Below, piece after piece: positions 24,456-36,200 of a DNA stretch of 64,000 nucleotides. The stretch is from Metridium senile. Lineage: Eukaryota; Cnidaria; Anthozoa; Actiniaria; Metridiidae. Position 1 is the stretch's first letter, and each line of letters opens with the position of its first letter. The stretch lies in the NCBI GenBank assembly GCA_949775045.1, contig OX459102.1, positions 11,612,201 through 11,676,200 on the forward strand. The letters are read 5' to 3'. Both the position numbers and the translations under genes were made by a program. The notes beneath the pieces are model-generated. The model saw nothing but the letters and a program-made list of their open reading frames with translations. It was not told where the DNA came from and did no database searches.

Positions 24456-24960
24456 CTTCAAATTGTTCTTTTCAATCAATAACATTCAACGTTTTAAAAA
24501 CTACCAGGACACCACCCTCCCCCTCAAACCGCCATATACCTTTTAACCTAGTACCCTCTTCTGCTCTTAGATACTGTATCACAATACATATTTATGCTTT
24601 TTATAGATGACACCACGCTATTTTAATTCAGAATTGCCCTGAGGGACAATGTCCTAATGACAGACATGGTCTGTTAAGTTCTGCACAGCGGGCGATTGAC
24701 TTTTCTTTGTTATACACTCAGAGTCCTCCATTCAAAGTGAAACTGACAAACGACTAATATCCTGTCTTTCTCAACATCAAATATCCAACCAGCTAGTCAT
24801 AGATATAAAGTAAAAATATCCTCGGACTGGATCGAGTCGATCGAGTAACAATTGACCCAGCTATATTTTTACTCGTCTATGACAAGCCTTTCAAGTAAAA
24901 CACGTTTTGCTTTATAAAAAAAAAAAAAACTTTCTTTTTTCTCTTATGGTTGGATAATAA
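24456..24960. other. Non-coding
   Basis: A weak inverted repeat (TAGTCATAGATATAAAGTAAAAATA versus its diverged complement) spans about 24795-24885. No gene. Confidence 0.4.
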
Positions 24961-24961
24961 A

Positions 24962-25106
24962 CAACTTATTATGCAGTTTGATGTGTAGTATGGCTGGGTG
25001 TTTTACTCATTTACTTGCATTTTGACTCGCCTTAAGGGTCGTCAAAATACAGCGTCTCACTCATAAAATATCCAGCCATGTTACACATCAAACTGTCTTA
25101 TAAGAT
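24962..25106. mobile_element. Foldback MITE
   Basis: Arms at 24964-25001 and 25069-25104 are inverted copies (GCAGTTTGATGTGTAGTA side). Confidence 0.7.
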
Positions 25107-25632
25107 ATAGATATTGTCATATATGTCATATAAATTAAATTCTCCGGCTTCAGATAGGAAAACTTTGCGCACTATTAATCATCAATTCTGTAATAAACTG
25201 CTTCTATTTTTGGCTCTAAAGTTTAGACACATGCGATGAACTGATTGAACTACAAGTAAGACCATAGGTTACGTATAGCAAAATCGTATAGTTGTTATTT
25301 TCGTTTTTCACTTGTTTTCTAAACGTTTTCAGTGTACACTAACTTAAGGATAACATACTGAGTAGCTTACGGCGGACGTAGACTGCAAAACAGCCCATCT
25401 TTAACACAAAACTCTTTGATAAAATAGTTCATCCATATGTATCCCGAGTTGTTTTCTTTATTGGTTGGTTGGTTTGTTTGTCTGTTTGTTTATGATAGAC
25501 AAAATATTGTCCGCAGACAGGCTAGAGCTCACCCGTTCATCCTCATTCTCTCTCGGCCAAAACTAAACTCGATCGAACCTCAACTCGATTCCTTGGAACC
25601 TGAATTAAAGTTAAACTCTCTTGTTTTAATAC
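25107..25632. other. Non-coding
   Basis: No supported feature. Confidence 0.4.
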
Positions 25633-25807
25633 GATAGGTAATATGATGAAATTTGTAACGCCGTAAAAAATGTTGATTTAACTTTACTGACGTTTCGAGC
25701 TTTAGCCTTTCGTCAGAATAAGAACGACGAAGAGCTAAAGCTCGAAATGTCAGTAAAGTTAAGTCAACATTTTTTACGGTGTTGCAAATTTCATTATATA
25801 ACCTATC
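25633..25807. mobile_element. MITE with GACGTTTCGAGCTTTAG arms
   Basis: Inverted arms share AAATTTGTAACGCCGTAAA-type and TTTACTGACGTTTCGAGC segments around a central CGTCAGAATAAGAACGACG. A decayed half copy lies near 30085-30160. Confidence 0.85.
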
Positions 25808-26535
25808 ATTTATATCAAACACCGACGCAGCCTATACTAGTTTACTCGCTAGTTCTCTTTTTACAATACGGTTTTTTCGTTAAAAGACTGACGCATTATC
25901 TACACGGCTAATTCTACAGCCATTAAATTAATTTAAGATCCGACAATACTGACTGCAACCTCATTGAAGTAACCACATCTCAAGCGTTTCTGTGATGTAT
26001 GTGTGTATTACAGCGTCCCGTAAATGTTTCGCAACCATGGCCTGAAGCCATATTGAATGCGGTTGAACAGTTCAGAATCGGCACGCGTCAACTTCCGAAA
26101 AAGCACATTTCATTTATTAGTTTATACTACTATTGTGAACCCGCATTTAATTGATAAATGATTACATGTGTGTTCGATAGAGTTGCACAAACTGTGTTGC
26201 TTTGTCAAAGTATTTTGGGAATGTTTCATTTTTAAAGAAATTTTAACGGAAGTTTTAGTCAATTGTGAAACGGACAAAAAGTGGTTTTGTTGGAGAAGTA
26301 CAATTTTTTCCTTTTACAACAACTTCCTTTTTACAGACAAAAGAAAATTACTTACAAAGTGGAAACAAACCTATAACTACTTTGAGACGCGTGTATTAAT
26401 AACAGTATAGAGGATATTGATGCCAAAATCTGTCTACTCGCAAAAGGTATTTAATCTAAGTTCGTAAGATTATTCCAGTTCTACACTTTGCCTGCTCCCC
26501 TGGGTGAGGGGGGTACTCCCATATATTAGCTATAC
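25808..26535. other. Non-coding
   Basis: No supported feature. Confidence 0.4.
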
Positions 26536-26539
26536 TATT

Positions 26540-28258
26540 ATAGTCTAATATGTATTTCACTGGTTTAGTGCCTTCACTCTACTAAGGTGTATTAGTCAAA
26601 TATCTATTTCACTGGTTTAGTGCCTTCATTCTACTAAAGTGTATTAGTCTAATATTTATTTCACTGGTTTAGTGCCTTCATTCTACTATGGTGTATAAGT
26701 ATAATATCTATTTCACTGGTTTAGTGCCTTCACTCTACTAAGGTGTATAAGTCTAATATCTATTACACTGGTTTAGTGCCTTCACTCTACTAAGGTGTAT
26801 TAGTCTAATTAGGGATCTATTTCACTGGTTTAGTGCCTTCACTCTACTAAGGTGTATTAGTCTAATATCTATTTCACTGGTTTAGTGCCTTCACTCTACC
26901 AAGGTGTATTAGTCTAATATCTATTACACTGGTTTAGTGCCTTCACTCTACTAAAGTGTATTAGTCTAATATTTATTTCACTGGTTTAGTGCCTTCATTC
27001 TAACCATGGTGTATAAGTATAATATCTATTTCACTGGTTTAGTGCCTTCACTCTACTAAGGTGTATAAGTCTAATATCTATTACACTGGTTTAGTGCCTT
27101 CACTCTACTAAGGTGTATTAGTCTAATATCTATTTCACTGGTTTAGTGCCTTCACTCTACTAAGGTGTATTAGTCTAATTAGGGATCTATTTCACTGGTT
27201 TAGTGCCTTCACTCTACAAGGTGTATAAGTCTAATATCTATTTCACTGGTTTAGTGCCTTCACTCTACTAAGGTGTATTAGTCTAATATCTATTTCACTG
27301 GTTTAGTGCCTTCACTCTACTAAGGTGTATTAGTCTAATATCTATTTCACTGGTTTAGTGCCTTCACTCTACCATGGTGTATTAGTCTAATATCTATTTC
27401 ACTGGTTTAGTGCCTTCACTCTACTAAGGTGTATTAGTCTAATATCTATTTCACTGGTTTAGTGCCTTCACTCTACTAAGGTGTATTAGTCTAATATCTA
27501 TTTCACTGGTTTAGTGCCTTCACTCTACCAAGGTGTATTAGTCTAATATCTATTACACTGGTTTAGTGCCTTCACTCTACTAAAGTGTATTAGTCTAATA
27601 TTTATTTCACTGGTTTAGTGCCTTCATTCTAACCATGGTGTATAAGTATAATATCTATTTCACTGGTTTAGTGCCTTCACTCTACTAAGGTGTATAAGTC
27701 TAATATCTATTACACTGGTTTAGTGCCTTCACTCTACTAAGGTGTATTAGTCTAATTAGGGATCTATTTCACTGGTTTAGTGCCTTCACTCTACTAAGGT
27801 GTATTAGTCTAATATCTATTTCACTGGTTTAGTGCCTTCACTCTACTAAGGTGTATTAGTCTAATATCTATTTCACTGGTTTAGTGCCTTCACTCTACTA
27901 AGGTGTATTAGTCTAATATCTATTTCACTGGTTTAGTGCCTTCACTCTACTAAGGTGTATTAGTCTAATATCTATTACACTGGTTTAGTGCCTTCACTCT
28001 ACTAAGGTGTATTAGTCTAATTAGGGATCTATTTCACTGGTTTAGTGCCTTCACTCTACTAAGGTGTATTAGTCTAATATCTATTTCACTGGTTTAGTGC
28101 CTTCACTCTACTAAGGTGTATTAGTCTAATATCTATTTCACTGGTTTAGTGCCTTCACTCTACTAAGGTGTATTAGTCTAATATTTATTTCACTGGTTTA
28201 GTGCCTTCATTCTACCATGGTGTATTAGTCTAATATCTATTTCACTGGTTTGGTGCCT
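26540..28258. repeat. 52-bp minisatellite, about 32 copies
   Basis: The unit contains CTATTTCACTGGTTTAGTGC and CTAAGGTGTATTAGTC. Variant units (an AATTAGGGATCT insertion at about 26812, 27180, 27757 and 28020; TAACCATGG variants at about 27000 and 27632) recur in blocks, showing amplification of multi-unit segments. Confidence 0.95.
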
Positions 28259-28799
28259 TTACACTTCTTAATTTCAATGACGTCATAGTGCGGTCAAAAC
28301 GATTAACTTACGTTAGTTCAACGTTTTCGTTTAGCTAAATCTTCTTAAATTTCGAAGTACGTTTGGAACGTTTGTCAGGATATTATTTTTATCTTATTTA
28401 ATGTTTAACTTTATCGAATAAACATTTTGAAGCTTTGAATGTTAACATTTTGAACCGACTTTTTTTAGCGAAGTACGAAAATGTGTACATGTTCAAACTT
28501 GCTTTTTGCCGTTTTGAAACAGATAAATAATTAGCTCATGTTGTACAGTAATGCATTTACTTTTTTCAATAATAATATTAATTTTGATTTGAATATATTA
28601 TTTACAATTCAAAGGTGAAAAATTACACTGTTTTCTAGTTACAACAAAATGTTTAATTCTATTTCCGTCTTCGAAAAATTAAATATTCTAATATTCTAAT
28701 GTACAAAATGTTCGTATTTCTTACACAAATTTAAACTAAGAGATGTTTTCAAGCTTGCCATTTATTGATTAGCATATTACTATTTCAAACATGCCGTTG
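28259..28799. other. Non-coding
   Basis: No supported feature. Confidence 0.4.
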
Positions 28800-29083
28800 C
28801 TTGCTTGATTTGCAAACTGAATCAACCAACCTGATTGGTTGTTTTGATCAGGCATATACTTGTGTTATCACTCGTAGAACAATGTACTGTCTAGCGACGC
28901 TGTTGAGCAACTATAACGCTTACTATCAATGAAAAGAACTGAATATTGCTTGTAGTAACTAAAGGTTGACCAATGAGTGTGTAAGAGGAAAGTTTAGGTG
29001 TAAGAATTGATGTTTTTTGTTGGCCATTTCGGGGGGGAATCGTTACAACTCTGAACAACTTCATCCCGCCAAAAAGTTGCAAG
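28800..29083 (+). promoter_or_regulatory. Second promoter/leader-exon candidate
   Basis: A GATTGGTTG and a GACCAATGAG CCAAT-type site precede a GC-richer segment that ends at the donor CAAG|GTAAGC (29084). No coding frame is open into the donor. It could be a non-coding leader of HBP1, an alternative to 13966, or chance. Confidence 0.2.
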
Positions 29084-30084
29084 GTAAGCGAATTTACATT
29101 ACTGACCACGCGCCGCATCGTTGATTCTTAGTATCTTGTACATATCGCTTTACAACAATAGTAAATCTATGCCAAGTTAAGATAACTTATCAGAAATTAC
29201 AAGATTTGTAGCTACGCGCCTTGTCAATGCCACATACATGAATGAACTTACAATCCCCTTACTCCACTGAATGAACGGCTTTCGATAATTTCAAGCGATG
29301 AAAGCCGGCTATTTCATTGAAACGCTTTCTGCTACTTGAAAGTAATTATATCGGGAACGATGAATAATTTATGTTATTATATTATATATCATAACATTTT
29401 TATTCGTAAACAATTGTTTATTAGCTGAAATTTCTCTTCATGAATTGCGAAAGTTGAAATATTTCCTGTAATTCCGCATTGAAATAAGTTCGTTACGTTG
29501 ATTTCACTGAACGGCGCTGAAATAGCTTCTTACTATAAATGTTCTAGTTTTATGCTTGAAAGAAGTGAAATAATTTTGGTAGATTGATATATCTATTATA
29601 TGGTTTTTATAATCTAAATGAAATGAATAAATGCAATGTATCAACTGAACCTCGACTTTAGTCGCAAATTTCCTAGTTGGATTCAAAAAAGTCGGCGATG
29701 AACTGATCTGATTTACTTGCTATAATCTTTATGACAATATATCAAATATTATTTAGAAATAACTACTGACACTGATGCAGTGAAAACTTCATGTTTATAA
29801 ACCTTTACATGTATTAAACTAACTGTGTTTTCACAATATCTATTTTTGACTGTTTAACTTCAAGGTTTGATATGAATGAATTCAGTAATATAGACTAATG
29901 TCTTGTTCCCCGTATATGTCCGGTGTATGCTTCGAAACGGATCGATGAACTAACGATACAAAGCCTTCATCAGTTCTCTATTAAACGACTTCATGTGGAA
30001 AAAATCAGTAAAATGAATAGAGTTGCTATAGATCAGGAACTAAGTGTAAAAGTATTAAGTTTTTTGATATTTTTATTTTACTCC
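29084..30084. other. Non-coding
   Basis: No supported gene. Confidence 0.4.
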
Positions 30085-30165
30085 TATGAAGGTCTAAAGC
30101 TTGAAACGTCAGTAAAGTTAAATTTTTTTACTATGTTACACTAATTTCATTTTATTGCCTATCGT
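30085..30165. mobile_element. Half copy of the 25633-25807 MITE family
   Basis: It shares GCTTGAAACGTCAGTAAA, then a T run and TAATTTCATT...GCCTATCG, with only one arm retained. Confidence 0.55.
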
Positions 30166-30539
30166 TTATAGTTGCCCTTAAGGTTTGTAGATCTATATAC
30201 AGAAGAAAAATGAATAAATAAATGATATATGAACTTGAACTTGGATTATAATAAACAATTTTGCAAATATTTAAAGACACCATGGACTTTGACGTTTTTA
30301 CAATTGAAAAATATATGTAAAATATAATATAATTCAAGAGGTAGATTGAATATTATTTATATATCTGCAACTACGTGAGGTGATGGAAGATACAACTTAA
30401 TTAGGATAGGATGCAGAGACTGAATGAATGAATGCCGGAAGGGAACCCAATATAATGAGCTCGTTGGTGTATATAGGGTTATTGAATTAATTCATTGATG
30501 CTCCATGATTTAACGTAACTTAGCATTTGGCATTATGTT

Positions 30540-31185
30540 GATTCCAAAACTGGGATTTGTAGCTATTACTCGAGGCCGAGAAATGTTTGAATATAATTAG
30601 GAAGAGAAAGTTGATTCCAAAATGATTCGATATGTTGTTTACTTACAGAGATTGTAAGACAAATGTTTTCAATGCAAAATTATTGATATTCGTTATAACT
30701 TTTTGCAAAGATTTGTAGCTATTACTCGAGGAGAAATGTTTGAATTAGGAAGAGAAAGTTGATTCCAAAATGATTCGATATGTTCATATTTACTTACAGA
30801 GATTGTAAGTCGAATGCTTTTAATGCCAAAGTAGTGGTATTCGCTATAACCTTTTGCAAATATTTGTAGCTATTACTAGAGGAGAAATGTTTGAATTAGG
30901 AAGAGAAAGTTGATTCAAAAATGATTCGATATGTTCATATTTACTTACAGAGATTGTAAGTCGAATGCTTTTAATGCCAAAGTAGTCTGTGGTATTCGCT
31001 ATAACCTTTTGCAAAGATTTGTAGCTATTACTCGAGGAAAATTTGAATTAGGAAGAGAAAGTTGATTCCAAAATGATTCGATATGTTCATATTTACTTAC
31101 AGATATTGTAAGACAAATGCTTTCAATGCAAATTATTGATATTCGTTATAACTTTTTGCAACGATTTGTAGCTATCACATGAGGA
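30540..31185. repeat. Four to five tandem copies, about 150 bp each
   Basis: Copies begin with GATTTGTAGCTATTACTCGAGG near 30553, 30710, 30860, 31015 and (truncated) 31153. They share GGAAGAGAAAGTTGATTC and ACTTACAGAGATTGTAAG. Confidence 0.85.
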
Positions 31186-31825
31186 GCATATAATTATGCT
31201 TGAATTTGCTTGAGAATGTTGATTTGAAAACGATGACAAAAGTTACCTCACTGGATCTACACTTTAAAATTACTGTATACAAATTATTATCAATTTGCTT
31301 TATATAGTATCAGTGATTTATGACATTTTGCTATTAAGTGGGTAAATCAATGCATGAAATGTTTGTACTAGGAAGAGAAAGTTGATTTCAAAACGATATC
31401 ATGATGAAATTTTCCTACTAAGCATGAAATGGATTGTTTACAAATTAATATTAGTATATAGTAGATATCAATTTCTTTCATTGTGTATGACACTTTGATA
31501 CTTGCCGAAACCTATCAAACGATAAATAAGATGAAAAGATAATTTCAATAAAACGAGAAGGAATGTACTGCAGAAAGGGACTATAACAAACCTAAACGGT
31601 AAAATTATAACTATGACTACTTTCATTTTCGTTATGTTCTATTCGCGTGATTGATTACAAACACAACATCAAACATAGTTCAATATATATATATATTCCT
31701 TTTAGATTTTGCATTGAATTCAAGAAGCAAATCAGTAAGAAATATATATATTTTTTATGAAACCCTTCATCAGTGTTCATTTATTGAAATGAAATCATTT
31801 TTATTTCCGTGTAATGAATAGAATG
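31186..31825. other. Non-coding
   Basis: Diverged pieces of the preceding repeat (GGAAGAGAAAGTTGATTTC near 31372). Otherwise nothing. Confidence 0.4.
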
Positions 31826-31829
31826 ATTC

Positions 31830-32335
31830 TATTTCATGCGGTCATTTGTTCGAAATCCTGTTTTGACTTGTTCCAGCTTATGCAGTGATAACTACAGGTT
31901 TCCTTTTATTTGTACGAACTCCTTAAATAATTTATTGATTTCTGACTGTTGATCATTGTGATAAAAAGTTCGATTTCATGCGATCATTTGTTCGAATTCC
32001 TGTTTTGACTTGTTCCATCTTTTGAAGTGGTACCTACAGCTTTTCTTTTATTTGTCATAAACGTACGAATTCTTTAATTTATTGATTTTTCCGCTTTGTG
32101 TTGGTCAGCGTGATTTTATTTCATGCGATCATTTGTTCGAAATCCTGTTCTGACTTGTTCCAGCTTATGTACTATATACCTACAGTTTTTCTTTTATTTC
32201 TACGAACTTTTTAATTATTTTAATGATTTCTGTCTGTTTATCATTGTGATAAAAAGTTCGATTTCATGCGATCGCGATTCGTTCGAAATCCTGTTCTGAC
32301 TTGTCCCAGCTTTTGCACTCTACCTGCAGTTTTAT
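31830..32335. repeat. Four diverged copies, about 140 bp each
   Basis: TTTCATGCGATCATTTGTTCG plus CCTGTTTTGACTTGTTCC recurs near 31835, 31973, 32120 and 32262. Confidence 0.8.
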
Positions 32336-33077
32336 TTTCTATTTGTCAGTCATACACTGTAAGAGAACAATAGATGAACGATCGAGTATTGTGAACTCTT
32401 GCGCTATCAGCAGATGATCACGATATAATCTGTCCCGTTTTGGGAATCTTTGAGATCTTTTGATAAGCTAGCATTGGGGAAACCTTGGCCTTAATTATAG
32501 TAATTTAAAGGGTAAAGAGTATGCTAAATACATGATCACTGAGACAAATTTTGTAAGATGGCGATCAGTGTAGTGCGTAGGTTTTGAGTAAGCAAGGTTG
32601 ATTCTTGAATTGATTCAAGAATTTTGCTCGAAAGTATCCTCTGATCTTTTGTGTTTGTATTCTAGACAATGGGAGTTTTCACTGTTAGTTTAAAAGTTTT
32701 CATAGCTAGGTTTTTGCAGAGAATATTCGAGGTTTTCAAACTGACTTACCCAGATTCACGCTCAAGGTGGTCGTTGATCAATTTTTGGGTGAAAAAACAT
32801 GTTATAGCCCCTAAATAGACAGATCTTGAGAACGTGCAAACTCGTTCAGCTTATTTCTAAGTAGATTAATTTTTTTTAAGTGGCAAATTGTTTTTTGACA
32901 CACATCAGCGAAATTTGCGCGCACATACATAATCGCACTAGCAACTCGTCGCAATTTTGGCCAGAAAAATTGAGAAACCGCCACGAGAGAGATTCTGTTC
33001 TTCGGCCATGTTGGTCCGTTTATTCGAGGCTTAATATTTACTATATGTTTATACTATTTTATTTTCTGTGCCGCCAG
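32336..33077 (+). other. Region immediately upstream of the first HBP1 coding exon
   Basis: Non-coding. It includes GTAAGATGGCGATCAGTG (32552-32569, a YY1-like start-site motif) and a less AT-rich patch at 32880-33010. A promoter here is possible, but no good donor precedes the 33077 acceptor. Confidence 0.3.
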
Positions 33078-33238
33078 GGTTTGCTAGCTGACACAGGAAA
33101 TGTACCCAGAGCATCGTAAACCTTTCAAGTGTTCAAATTGTCCAAAGTCTTTCAAGAGTACGAACGGACTGAAATACCACAACGAAAAAAAACACTCTGA
33201 CGAAGAATACATGAAGATGAGTGGCATTTATACTGACG
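33078..33238 (+). CDS. HBP1: HBP1 first coding exon: C2H2 zinc finger
   Basis: The acceptor is GCCGCCAG (ends 33077), followed by a 22-bp leader with an in-frame TAG, then ATG at 33100. It encodes a finger C-x2-C-x12-H-x4-H (C11, C14, H27, H32) with KSTNGLKYH, which resembles JAZF1-type fingers. It ends in phase 1 at GACG|GTAATA and joins exactly to the next exon (G|TG, valine). Confidence 0.85.
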
Positions 33239-36200
33239 GTAATATTTTATTGTTTGAATTTATCAAGCTTAGGTGGGGACATCCCCAACAAGCTTCGGCG
33301 GGGACATCCCCAACAAGCTTAGGTGGGGACATCCCCAACAAGCTTCGGCGGGGACATCCCCAACAAGCTTAGGTGGGGACATCCCCAACAAGCTTCGGCG
33401 GGGACATCCCCAACAAGCTTCGGCGGGGACATCTCCAACAAGCTTAGGTGGGGACATCCCCAACAACCTTCGGCGGGGACATCCCCAACAAGCTTCGGCG
33501 GGGACAACCCCAACAAGCTTCGGCGGGGACGTCCCCAACAAGCTTAGGTGGGGACATCCCCAACAAGCTTAGGTGGGGACAACCCCAACAAGCTTAGGTG
33601 GGGACATCCCCGACAAGCTTAGGTGGGGACAACCCCAACAAGCTTAGGTGGGGACAACCCCAACAAGCTTCGGCGGGGACGTCCTCAACAAGCTTAGGTG
33701 GGGACATCCCCAACAAGCTTCGGCGGGGACATCCCCAACAAGCTTAGGCGGGGACATCTCCAACAGTTTTATCCATACACTGCAAACACGGCTGAGTAGA
33801 TACACCTCACTATATTGAGTTAATCATGCATTCAGGATGACACTTTATAGTGAGTTAACCCAACTCTATATATAGTGAGTAAAAGTGAAGTTGAACTCAA
33901 TATATTGAGTACATTGTACTCAATGGCCGTCTACATTTATGTTTACTCTTAATAATGAGTTGGGTTAACTCACTATAAAGTGTCATCCTGAATGCATGAT
34001 TAACTCAATATAGTGAGGTGTACCTACACAGCGATTTTTGCAGTTTAGCTCCTGAAAGGTAAAGCCTGGTTCACACTAGCGACATAAGCATAAGCATAAG
34101 CAACATACGCAGACTAAGTGAAGCATTTCTCGACTAGGTGTGAGAAAAGACAAGTGCGGCTAATAAGCAAAGCCCAACTGAGTCTGCGTATGTTGCTTAT
34201 GCTTATGCTTATGTCACTAGTGTGAAACAGGCTTAACCAAACCTTTGCATCGAAGCGAGATGAATGGTGAGTTTCCAATGATAGAGACATGTGAGTAATT
34301 GTCCAAGTTGTTTAAAAAGGTCTCTATCATTGCTAGCTGACCATGCATCTCACTTTGATGAAATGCGGGCACGCAGCTATATATAGGAAACTGTGAAATG
34401 GGCTTTCTATCAAAATTCGAAGAAAGTTTTCCAAACCATGGTGTAAGCGATGTTGATCATGCATGATGTGTTATTGCGGACCGTCTGTGTTTGTGCATTT
34501 AGTTAAAGACCCATGCCTTGATTACCAGCATGCTTTGATTTGAATGTAATAATTCATTCGCATTCAGTCGTATTACGAGAAAACAAAATACTGAACGATT
34601 TAGAAATAACGTAAATATCTACTCACAACAAGTCGTAAAAGATATCAAAATGTCTGAATGTTTGAAATCCATGGTCCACAAAATTCAGTCTTTCACGCGG
34701 TGCATGCTGGTAAGTGACCATGGGTCTTTCATTTTGTGTGTTTGTTTTAAAGTAACAATGTAGAGTGTCTAGGCTTTAAACCTTTCTCTTCGATTTAGCT
34801 TTTAAGTAGTGTAGTATTTAATATTATTAGTAGTATATGTTTCGTCTTACATAAATTACATGCATGTATATTGATATTACAATACACGTTTTCTTAGAAT
34901 TATTACTTACAGAGATTTTTATTGATTTTTTATAAACTTTACTATTTTATTATATATAATATTATCATGGTTTTAACAATTGTAAAGCGCCTTAGTATAT
35001 ATCTCATAATTTAGGTGCATACAAATTATTAATTATTCTATTTTGTTTTCAGTGAGGGGAAAGCCCCCAAAAAGCATCCCACCGGCGCTAGAACTTGGGA
35101 AAAGTGGCGATGAGGACTATTCTCTTGGGATACTCCAAGAGTTTGCATACATCGCCACAGGACCACAAAGTCCCCTGGTACAAGAGGTGAAAGGCTATGG
35201 AACTGACACAGAAAGCCCTGTTGATCCCCGAGATATTGTAAGTTTTATACTTTTGAACTTTGATAAACCGATTTGATATGTTATTGGTTACTGGACCCCT
35301 TCTCCGAGTTTGCTTTGTTACAGATGATTTTATTTGTCTCGATAGTTTCCCAAGACAATCCTCTTGGGAGATAGACCTTATTCACTTGACTCAATGTTTT
35401 CCCAATACAATCCTCTTGGGAGATAGACCTTATTCACTTACCGCAATGTTAGTTTCCAATACAATCCTCTTGGGAGATAGACCTTATTCACTTGCCGCAA
35501 TGTTAGTTTCCAATACAATCCTCTTGGGAGATAGACCTTATTCACTTGCCGCAATGTTAGTTTCCAATACAATCCTCTTGGGAGATAGACCTTATTCACT
35601 TGCCGCAATGTTAGTTTTCAATACACTCCTCCTGTGGAACAAGTTCAGTTCTTCATTTGTGAAAATATCACTTTGTAACTTCCTCATTTTTAAATGAAAT
35701 ACTTATTATTTATTGACCCCAACACAATGGTTTCGGGAAAAAAAATAATGTTTGCATGATTATCTCATACAAAACATCGAGATGTTAGTCAATCAATCAA
35801 CATGTTCCAACTTGATCACGTTCTGTTCAACTATTGAGAATATTGGACCAAAAAACACTGGAGATAATCCAGAAAAAGATATATGACAGAGCTAGGATAG
35901 AGCATGTTCTTAAAGAACGGCGTATTAAATGTTCAATATAGTCCTTTTCACAGTTCCGTTCAGTGACCACGAATAATAGTTCCAAGTCGAGGTTCGAGTT
36001 GCTGCGCATAGCAAAACTATAATTTATCATGCGCAGGAACTTGAACCTCGACTTGGAACTATTATTCGTGCTCACTGAACGGAACTGTGAAAAGGACTAC
36101 TGTAAAATACCCACAACTCCTCTTGGTCGTGCAATCGCTGTTTGCCATATCATACATTCACCGTTCACTCCGTCAACTTTTTCTGAAATATTAAAGTATA

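Noticed and set aside
24011..24610. Ser/Phe/His-rich ORFs
   Set aside because: Degenerate ATTC tetranucleotide repeat without coding features.
26540..28258. CRISPR-like regular repeats
   Set aside because: Repeats are contiguous with no unique spacers and the genome is animal. It is a minisatellite.
33269..33572. Gly/Pro/Ser repeat proteins on both strands
   Set aside because: Frames of the 25-bp kappaB-like minisatellite, mutually overlapping and in an intron.
35260..35697. 145-codon ORF after an HBP1 exon
   Set aside because: Made of a 54-bp intronic tandem repeat. The preceding exon has a consensus donor.
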